Part shown: piece after piece, positions 15,353 through 21,161 of the stretch | How the letters are laid out: each line of letters opens with the position of its first letter | Position numbering within the stretch: the first letter of the stretch is position 1 | From: a virus | Length of the DNA stretch: 21,161 nt | Virus record (IMG/VR): IMGVR_UViG_3300021599_001867 | Location: 6,180-27,340 of that record | Reading direction: 5' to 3' (one strand) | Position numbers and translations under genes: made by a program | Notes under the pieces: generated by a model | Told to the model about the DNA's origin: nothing | Databases searched by the model: none | What the model saw: the letters and a program-made list of their open reading frames with translations, nothing else

Positions 15353-17176
15353 GTGACAAATGGACTTGGTGATGTACAACTACACCTTGTTGACTCCGTA
15401 GAAAAAGCAAGAGATTTTATTGCTTGGCTTGGAGAACGCAGACCTTATAACGCTATTGCAATTGATACTGAAACTGGTGAATTGCCTGGCGGTAAAAGAG
15501 AAGATGCTCTGTCTCCTTGGCATGGAAAATTACGGCTTGTTCAAGTTGGAGATGGGATGCAAGGCTGGTCAATTCCTTGGGATGAATGGTCTGGTGTTTT
15601 CTACGAAGCAATGGATAAATTTGATGGACCTATTGTTTGTCACAACATTGCCTTCGAAGCTCGTTGGTTTGAAATTCAATCTCGTTGGCGCATTCCATGG
15701 GAGCGTGCACACGACACAATGATTATGGCTCATATCATTGACCCGCTGGGATCTGGTGCTCTTAAACCATTATCTGCTCTTTATGTTGATTCAAAAGCTG
15801 TGGCAATGCAAGAAGGGTTAGATATTGCTCTTATTGAAAACGGTTGGACTTGGGGAACAGTTCCTACATCTTTTGAGCCGTTTTGGCTTTACGGTGCTCT
15901 TGATCCTGTATTGACGATGCGCCTTTGGGAAATCTTCTACAAAAAGTGTGGTCCTGAAGGTCCATACAACCGTGCTTACGAACTTGAAATGGCAACACGA
16001 AAAATTGTTACCCGTATGGAAATCAATGGCGCTCGAGTTGATCTTGACTACTCAAAAAAGAAATTTGACGAGCTTATAAATTATTCAGAGTCTGTTAAAT
16101 CTTGGGCAAAAGACACTTATGGTGGAGTTAGCATAACTAGCAATATTCAGCTTGTTCGTTTGTTTGAAGGTCTAGGTGCAGATATCACGGAGACAACTCC
16201 ATCTGGAGCAAAGTCTGCGTCCAAAGATCAACTTAAGCTGTTAATGATCAATGGCAATGATGAAGTGAAAAATCTTGCCGATATTGTTCTAAAACAACGA
16301 AAAGCAGATAAACTTGCAAATACTTACTTCTCAAACTTTATGAGCAAGTCGATTAATGGAATAGTTCATCCATCTGTAAAGACCCTTGGCGCTCGTACAT
16401 CTCGTATGTCTATTACAGATCCAGCTCTACAAACTCTTCCAAAGGGAGATGACACAGTTCGGACAGCGTTTATACCAAGAGAAGACGATCATGTAATCAT
16501 CACTTCAGACTTGGATCAGGTCGAGTTTCGTATGTTTGCATCTTTGTCTGAAGATGAGAATCTCATCAAACTATTCCATCACGCAGATGCAACAGGGTCA
16601 GACCCATTTACTGAGATTGGTCGTCAGGTTTATCAGGAACCAGATATGCAGAAGTCTGACAAGCGCCGTAACTTGATCAAGGGTGTTGTTTATGGACGAC
16701 TATACGGAGCAGGGGTTGCAAAGCAAGCTCTAACTGCTGGAGTTCCAGAAGCGCAGATGCGTTCTGTATCCGACTCTTTTGATGCTAACTATCCAGGAAT
16801 GTCTATATTCCAAAAGCAAGTTGATCATATTGGTCAAACAAGACTTCGTAATGAAGGTCAAGGCTATGTCCACACTTGGACTGGTCGTCGTATCCCTTGT
16901 GATGAAAACCGCACTTATACATTGGTCAATTATTTAATTCAAGGTGGAGCTGCTGAAGTATTTAAATCAAATCTTGTAAAGCTTGACCAAGCAGACTTGA
17001 CCGACTACCTTATTGTTCCAGTGCATGACGAAATTGTTCTTGAAGCTCCACGCAAGGACGCTGAAGAAATTAAGCGTTTAGTTCGTCAATGTATGACAAC
17101 TACAGAAGGTTGGTCAGTTCCATTAACAGCAGATGTTGATGGTCCTTTAGAGAACTGGGGTCAAAAGTATAAATGA
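15353..17176 (+). CDS. polA: DNA polymerase I (family A) with 3'-5' exonuclease domain
   Basis: The 607-residue product is a replicative family A polymerase. The N-terminal exonuclease domain shows IDTET (Asp38, Glu40), CHNIAFEARW for the second motif and YGALDPVLTM for the third. The polymerase domain shows motif A (SDLDQVEFR, Asp386), motif B (Arg439, Lys443, Tyr447, Tyr451-Gly452) and motif C (PVHDEIV, His558-Asp559). No 5'-3' exonuclease domain is present, as is usual in phage forms. Tyr447 falls at the position of E. coli Phe762. The start is the GTG at 15353: an in-frame TGA lies at 15344 and the next methionine is at residue 69, inside the exonuclease domain. The ribosome-binding site is weak. 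The stop overlaps the RuvC-like start in ATGA. Confidence 0.95.
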   Translation: MTNGLGDVQLHLVDSVEKARDFIAWLGERRPYNAIAIDTETGELPGGKREDALSPWHGKLRLVQVGDGMQGWSIPWDEWSGVFYEAMDKFDGPIVCHNIAFEARWFEIQSRWRIPWERAHDTMIMAHIIDPLGSGALKPLSALYVDSKAVAMQEGLDIALIENGWTWGTVPTSFEPFWLYGALDPVLTMRLWEIFYKKCGPEGPYNRAYELEMATRKIVTRMEINGARVDLDYSKKKFDELINYSESVKSWAKDTYGGVSITSNIQLVRLFEGLGADITETTPSGAKSASKDQLKLLMINGNDEVKNLADIVLKQRKADKLANTYFSNFMSKSINGIVHPSVKTLGARTSRMSITDPALQTLPKGDDTVRTAFIPREDDHVIITSDLDQVEFRMFASLSEDENLIKLFHHADATGSDPFTEIGRQVYQEPDMQKSDKRRNLIKGVVYGRLYGAGVAKQALTAGVPEAQMRSVSDSFDANYPGMSIFQKQVDHIGQTRLRNEGQGYVHTWTGRRIPCDENRTYTLVNYLIQGGAAEVFKSNLVKLDQADLTDYLIVPVHDEIVLEAPRKDAEEIKRLVRQCMTTTEGWSVPLTADVDGPLENWGQKYK

Positions 17177-17631
17177 GATATGTTTTATCAGTAGATCCCG
17201 GTAAAGCTAGCGGAGTTGTTTTTATTTCTTATGATGAAGAGACTCCAAAGCGAGTTGCATCTGCAGAAGTTCAACCACACGAGTTTGCAAACTACATAGA
17301 AAATTTTTTACAAGGTTGGAAAAAATATGAAAACTTTGTAGTTGTATGCGAGCGCTTTACCATTAATGCTCAGACAGTCCGTAACTCTCAAGCGCCCTAT
17401 AGCCTTGAGCAAATAGGGGTTCTAAAACATCTATGCCGTTCTAACGGATATGACCCAGAAAGTATTATATTTCAATCTCCTGCAGATGCTAAAGCCATGT
17501 TTCCCAACGAAGCTTTAAAAAAGGTAGGGACATGGCATGTAGGCGGAGATGGGCACGCAAATGACGCTATGCGACACGCCCTATTAAGACTGGTTAAAAC
17601 TGGCTGGAAGCCAAGAGTTCTGCTAGACTAA
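17173..17631 (+). CDS. RuvC-like Holliday junction resolvase
   Basis: The 152-residue product has an RNase H-fold resolvase pattern: LSVDPGKASG at the N-terminus with Asp8, VVVCERF with Glu60, and GDGHANDAMRHAL near the C-terminus with Asp126 and Asp131. These match the DPG, E and HxxD acidic positions of RuvC-type nucleases, which cut branched DNA before packaging or during recombination. Length is close to the family norm of about 150 to 170. It overlaps the polymerase gene by 4 bases and stands before the SNF2-like helicase, so a role in processing replication or recombination intermediates is likely. Some phage proteins with this fold are structural or regulatory, but all acidic residues are kept here. 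Confidence 0.85.
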   Translation: MRYVLSVDPGKASGVVFISYDEETPKRVASAEVQPHEFANYIENFLQGWKKYENFVVVCERFTINAQTVRNSQAPYSLEQIGVLKHLCRSNGYDPESIIFQSPADAKAMFPNEALKKVGTWHVGGDGHANDAMRHALLRLVKTGWKPRVLLD

Positions 17632-17691
17632 TATGCGGTAAGATAAACTTCTTCAAAAAAGTTTTACAACCGCATATGACATAATGACATA
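17631..17691 (+). promoter_or_regulatory. Compound inverted repeat and tandem octamer before the helicase gene
   Basis: In the 74-base gap, ATATGCGGT (17631-17639) and ACCGCATAT (17669-17677) form a perfect 9-base inverted repeat that includes the last base of the upstream stop codon. An inner pair, AAACTT (17645-17650) and AAGTTT (17659-17664), is nested inside. A tandem octamer, ATGACATA twice (17676-17691), overlaps the right arm. No T-run follows, so it is not a standard terminator. An operator, an RNA processing site or a control hairpin are all possible; function is unknown. Confidence 0.5.
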
Positions 17692-17705
17692 GAAAAGAGG
17701 GTAAG

Positions 17706-19505
17706 TTGTCCGTAATAGCCGAAGTAGATGCTGATAAAAAGCACATCTTACTAACTACTGATTGGCGCTACAAAGAGCTCTGTAAAAGCCTTCCAGGGGC
17801 TTCTTGGAGCCCTAAAGATCAGGTTTGGAGAGCTCCCCTTAGCTGGACAACCTGTTTAGCTCTAAGATCAACATTTAGAGACGGATTAACTATAGGTCCT
17901 AACCTTTCCGAATGGGCAACTAATGAATTAAACACCCGTATTACCCCTTCAAACGCCCTCAGAGAGCTTGAGAGCGCAGATGGAGATGAAGACCTGTTTC
18001 CTCATCAAAGAGCTGGCGTACAGTTCCTTAAAACGGCTCGTAAGGCTTTATTGGCAGACGAGCCCGGCTTAGGTAAGACTGCCCAAGCTATCCGTGCTTT
18101 AAAGGCTATACAAGACTCTGGGGAGCAGGTATTCCCAGCCCTTATCGTCTGTCCTAATACCTTGAAGAAAAACTGGGCTAGAGAATTTCAGAAGTGGTGG
18201 CCTGGCGTTACTACCCAAGTAATAAAGGGAACTGCAGCCCAGCGCAAGAAGCAGTTTGACACCCCAGCAGATGTCTACATCATTAATTGGGAGTCTCTAC
18301 GCTCTCACTCAAGACTGTCTGGTTACGGGTCTATAGCCTTAGTCCACTGCAAAGCTTGTGGTGGCGAGAATGAAGGTGTTTCAGAGACCCGCTGTGAAGT
18401 GCACCCTCGTGAATTAAACAATATAGATTTTAAAGCTGTAATAGCAGACGAAATTCATCGTTCTAAAGACCCTAAATCTAAGCAGAGCCGTGCTCTTTGG
18501 TCTGCTACTGGAGACGCTGAGATTCGTTTTGCACTAACAGGAACTCCAATTGCTAACAATGTAGTTGACCTTTGGGCAATTCTTCACTGGCTATCTCCAA
18601 AAGACTGGCCTAGCAAAACCAAATGGATTGATCGAATGATCGATGTAATGCTTAACGCTTTTGGTGGAATGATGGTTATTGGTGTTAAGCCAATGATGCA
18701 AGATGAGTTTTATAAGTCTGTAAACCCTGTTATGCGACGAATGCTAAAGAAAGTGGTGCTTCCACATCTACCTCCAGTTTTGACTGAGCGTAGAGATGTT
18801 GAGATGTCTACCAAACAAAAGAAAGCTTATGAGCAAATGCGAGATACGATGATTGCAGAGTTAGAGTCTGGTGATGCTCTTACCGCTCCAAGCATCCTTA
18901 CCCAAACCACTCGTTTACTTCAGTTTGCTAGTTCTTATGCTGATATGACAGTTGATGAATCAACGGGGGAGATGAAAGCAATTCTTGCTGAACCTTCTTG
19001 CAAAGTAGATGCTCTTATGGATGATATTGCCAATGGTGATTTTGGAGATGACTCAGTTGCCGTATGTGCTGTTTCTCGTCAGTTAATCGATCTTTTAAGT
19101 GCTGCTATGACTAAAGCAAAAATCCCTCACGGACTTATCACTGGGGCTCAAAATGAAGACGAGCGTCAAAAAGCAGTAGATGATTTTCAAGAGGGTCGTA
19201 TAAAGTGGATTCTTTTCACGGCTCAGGCTGGTGGTGTAGGTATTACCTTGACTGCAGCACGCCGTTTGGTTATGCTTCAAAGACCGTGGTCATTAGTTGA
19301 CCACAAGCAAGCCTTGGATCGAGTACATCGTATTGGAAGCGAAATACACGACTCCATTTTGATTATGGACTATGTAACTGAGGGAACTATTGAAGAGAGA
19401 GTTATTCAAGTTCTTGAAACAAAGTCTGACAACTTCGAACAGATTGTTCGGGATAGGGATCAATTAATGAAACTACTCAAGGATGACAAGGCAGGTTTGC
19501 TATGA
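17706..19505 (+). CDS. SNF2-family helicase/translocase
   Basis: The 599-residue product is a superfamily 2 SNF2-type ATPase that tracks on double-stranded DNA. Motifs in order: LFPHQRAGVQFL (Q-like, about 97 to 108), Walker A DEPGLGKT (118-125), DEIH (248-251), LTGTP (277-281), FTAQAGGVGITLTAA, and motif VI QALDRVHRIG (535-544). An N-terminal 60-residue part (HILLTTDWRYKELCKSLPG, SWSPKDQVWRAP) resembles the HARP-type region of SMARCAL1-like enzymes that rewind DNA. Between the Walker A and DEIH motifs, Cys215, Cys218, Cys230 and His233 form a possible zinc site. The start is the TTG at 17706, about 5 bases behind GAGGG; no ATG or GTG is nearby. It probably acts in fork remodelling or recombination together with the flanking nucleases. 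Confidence 0.9.
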   Translation: MSVIAEVDADKKHILLTTDWRYKELCKSLPGASWSPKDQVWRAPLSWTTCLALRSTFRDGLTIGPNLSEWATNELNTRITPSNALRELESADGDEDLFPHQRAGVQFLKTARKALLADEPGLGKTAQAIRALKAIQDSGEQVFPALIVCPNTLKKNWAREFQKWWPGVTTQVIKGTAAQRKKQFDTPADVYIINWESLRSHSRLSGYGSIALVHCKACGGENEGVSETRCEVHPRELNNIDFKAVIADEIHRSKDPKSKQSRALWSATGDAEIRFALTGTPIANNVVDLWAILHWLSPKDWPSKTKWIDRMIDVMLNAFGGMMVIGVKPMMQDEFYKSVNPVMRRMLKKVVLPHLPPVLTERRDVEMSTKQKKAYEQMRDTMIAELESGDALTAPSILTQTTRLLQFASSYADMTVDESTGEMKAILAEPSCKVDALMDDIANGDFGDDSVAVCAVSRQLIDLLSAAMTKAKIPHGLITGAQNEDERQKAVDDFQEGRIKWILFTAQAGGVGITLTAARRLVMLQRPWSLVDHKQALDRVHRIGSEIHDSILIMDYVTEGTIEERVIQVLETKSDNFEQIVRDRDQLMKLLKDDKAGLL

Positions 19506-20431
19506 GTGATGTTGTAAGACTTTCAAATTCAGAAATCCAAACATTTAAAGATTGTCGTCGCAAGTGGTGGCTTACTTACTATCGTCGCCTACAACCTAAA
19601 TACAAAGATACAACTGGTGCTCTTGCATTTGGTAGCCGTATCCACGCAGCTTTAGATGCTCACTATGCTCAAAATATTCCATTAATTAAAGCTCACTCTG
19701 ATCTTGTAGATGTAGATCGTCAAGCTTTGCTTGCAGATTTTCAAGACACATTTCAACTGGAGCAAGAAGCTGAGATGGGTCGCATCATGCTTGAAGGTTA
19801 TGAGCAGTGGGTTGAAGAAAACGGAATTGATGCTGAGCTAGAAGTTATTTCTACAGAAGAAACCATCATTGCTCCTTTGTTTAATGGAGAAGTTGAACTA
19901 CAAGGAAAGCTTGACATGCGTGTTCGTCGCAAGGCAGACGGTGTTCGTATGTTCCGTGACTTTAAAACTGTCGGTGGCTCTCTTAGCGACTTTGCTAACT
20001 TGGCAAATATGAATGAGCAAGTTCTCACCTACATGCTTTTAGAATCAACCAAACGCGATGAGTCTGATCGTGCTGAAGGTGGCATTTTTACGATGCTAAA
20101 AAAGGTAAAGCGCACAGCTGCAGCTCGTCCTCCTTTTTATGATCAGATTGAAGTTAGACATAATATTTTTACAATGAGATCTTTTTGGAATCGCATTCAC
20201 GGAACTATTTCAGATTTGATGAGAGTCCGAAAAGGATTAGATGAAGGTGGGGAACCAGCCTATCTTGCATACCCACGACCAACTCGTGACTGCAAGTGGA
20301 AGTGCCAATTTTTCGCTATATGCCCAATGTTTGACGACGGAAGCGCCGCTGAACAAGCACTTAGCGATTCATATGAGGTCGCAGACCCATATGCGTACTA
20401 CGAAACAAACGAGAAAAAAGGAAGTGAGTGA
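19502..20431 (+). CDS. Cas4/RecB-like PD-(D/E)XK exonuclease with iron-sulfur site
   Basis: The 309-residue product has the RecB-family nuclease order: LSNSEIQTFKDCRRKWW with Cys18, FGSRIHAAL with His49, GKLDMRV with Asp138, FRDFKTVG with Asp153 and Lys155, and NEQVLTYML with Gln173 and Tyr177. A C-terminal cysteine group, Cys264, Cys268 and Cys274, would join Cys18 to hold a 4Fe-4S cluster as in Cas4 and AddB. The enzyme would resect DNA ends. It overlaps the SNF2 gene by 4 bases and precedes an Sak4-like ATPase, which suggests a phage recombination set. CRISPR adaptation is unlikely, as there are no other cas genes or arrays here. Confidence 0.88.
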   Translation: MSDVVRLSNSEIQTFKDCRRKWWLTYYRRLQPKYKDTTGALAFGSRIHAALDAHYAQNIPLIKAHSDLVDVDRQALLADFQDTFQLEQEAEMGRIMLEGYEQWVEENGIDAELEVISTEETIIAPLFNGEVELQGKLDMRVRRKADGVRMFRDFKTVGGSLSDFANLANMNEQVLTYMLLESTKRDESDRAEGGIFTMLKKVKRTAAARPPFYDQIEVRHNIFTMRSFWNRIHGTISDLMRVRKGLDEGGEPAYLAYPRPTRDCKWKCQFFAICPMFDDGSAAEQALSDSYEVADPYAYYETNEKKGSE

Positions 20432-20433
20432 CG

Positions 20434-21161
20434 ATGAGCGAAATTCAACGCTCTCTTACTGTAATGGTGTACGGAGAGAGCAAGGTTGGTAAATCAAGTC
20501 TTGCTGTCACTGCACCTTACCCACGGCTCATGCTTGATGTTGAAGGCGGTCACAGGTTTTTGCCTATCATTGTCAAGTATTGGGATCCATTGCGAGAGGA
20601 ACCACCTGTCGCAGATGGTACTTGGGACACCGTTGTAGTTACTGTTCGTGACTATGACACGGTTCTCAAAACATATCAGTGGTTGCAACTTGGAAAGCAC
20701 CACTTTAAGAGTCTGATTATTGACTCAGTATCTGAACTTCAAGTTAAATGCTTGGAGAACATTGCTGGTGTTAATCAGATGACTCAGCAACAGTGGGGTG
20801 AATTGTTGCGTCATATGGGCGGTCTTTTACGAGACCTCCGCGACTTAACTATGCACCCAACTAATCCACTAGAAGCTGTGGTCCTTACTGCAATGGCTAG
20901 AACTGACAAGGATGGTCGCTATCGTCCATACTTACAAGGACAGCTAGCAATTCAGGCTCCATACTTCTACGACATTCTGGGGGCAATCACCGTTGAAGAA
21001 CGGATGAACCCAGATCCAACTCAACCTCCATACAAAGTTCGTCGTATGTATGTTGAGAGAACAAATCAATACGAAGCTGGCGAGCGTGTTCAAGGACGCC
21101 TCGGCAAAGTCGTAGAACAACAAGACATGTCAATTGAGCGAATGCTCGACATTGTTTTTGG
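20434..21161 (+). CDS. Sak4-like RecA-fold ATPase (3' end outside the window)
   Basis: The reading frame from the ATG at 20434 runs open to the window end, giving 242 residues of an incomplete protein. AAGGAAGTGA precedes the start, two bases after the previous stop. It shows a Walker A motif GESKVGKSS (14-22), a conserved LDVEGG at 34 to 39, a Walker B strand SLIIDSVSEL (Asp97), a helical NQMTQQQWGELLRHM segment and a later strand VVLTAMA. This is the pattern of phage AAA_24 / Sak4-type RecA-fold ATPases, which act in single-strand annealing and strand exchange, often beside Cas4-like nucleases and single-strand binding proteins. The nearness of a Cas4-like nuclease supports a recombinase role. 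The missing C-terminus leaves the subfamily uncertain. Confidence 0.8.
   Translation, partial: MSEIQRSLTVMVYGESKVGKSSLAVTAPYPRLMLDVEGGHRFLPIIVKYWDPLREEPPVADGTWDTVVVTVRDYDTVLKTYQWLQLGKHHFKSLIIDSVSELQVKCLENIAGVNQMTQQQWGELLRHMGGLLRDLRDLTMHPTNPLEAVVLTAMARTDKDGRYRPYLQGQLAIQAPYFYDILGAITVEERMNPDPTQPPYKVRRMYVERTNQYEAGERVQGRLGKVVEQQDMSIERMLDIVF

Noticed and set aside
17631-17677. Inverted repeat as a rho-independent terminator
   Set aside because: No T-run follows the right arm on the plus strand, nor on the minus strand beyond the left arm.
17663-17685. Promoter with TTTACA and CATAAT before the helicase gene
   Set aside because: The spacing between the boxes is about 11 to 12 bases, too short for a standard promoter, and host promoter rules are unknown.
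19502-20431. Cas4 as part of a CRISPR adaptation system
   Set aside because: No cas1, cas2 or array is present; neighbours are phage recombination genes, which fits a stand-alone Cas4-like nuclease.

Overview
The window is a contiguous stretch of the genome of a tailed, long-tailed (siphovirus-like) phage. Every gene I can support lies on the plus strand, and genes are packed with overlaps of 1 to 8 bases or short gaps. The sequence is AT-rich. The capsid, neck and tail proteins resemble families found in actinobacterial phages, so a low-GC actinobacterium, for example a freshwater lineage, is a plausible host. This is an inference from family resemblance; I made no database comparison. No integrase, repressor, lysis gene, tRNA or CRISPR array is visible.

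Bases 1 to 4820 hold the head and neck genes. They run major capsid protein, major tail protein, a strong rho-independent terminator, head-to-tail adaptor with an extra C-terminal domain, probable tail terminator, HK97 gp10-like neck protein, and two tail assembly chaperones expressed through a -1 ribosomal frameshift. The major tail protein gene sits directly behind the capsid gene, ahead of the neck genes.

Bases 4832 to 14864 hold the tail. They encode a 1097-residue tape measure protein, a distal tail protein whose C-terminal domain is split by seven tandem beta-type repeats, a baseplate hub-like protein with three more copies of the same repeat, a fibre made of about 25 decapeptide repeats ending in a self-cleaving S74 chaperone domain, and a small histidine-rich protein. 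One further copy of the beta repeat decorates the major tail protein, giving about eleven copies in three virion proteins.

Bases 14857 to 15327 encode an unrecognised 156-residue protein at the junction. Bases 15353 to 21161 are a replication and recombination block: family A DNA polymerase, RuvC-like resolvase, SNF2-type helicase, Cas4/RecB-like iron-sulfur nuclease, and an Sak4-like RecA-fold ATPase cut by the window end. Together these suggest phage-encoded replication coupled to recombination. The only sizeable intergenic gap here (17632 to 17705) carries a compound inverted repeat.

The most interesting signals are the repeat family spread over three tail proteins, the adaptor fusion coinciding with a codon-usage switch, and a frameshift site with a non-canonical slip sequence and a well-placed stem-loop.
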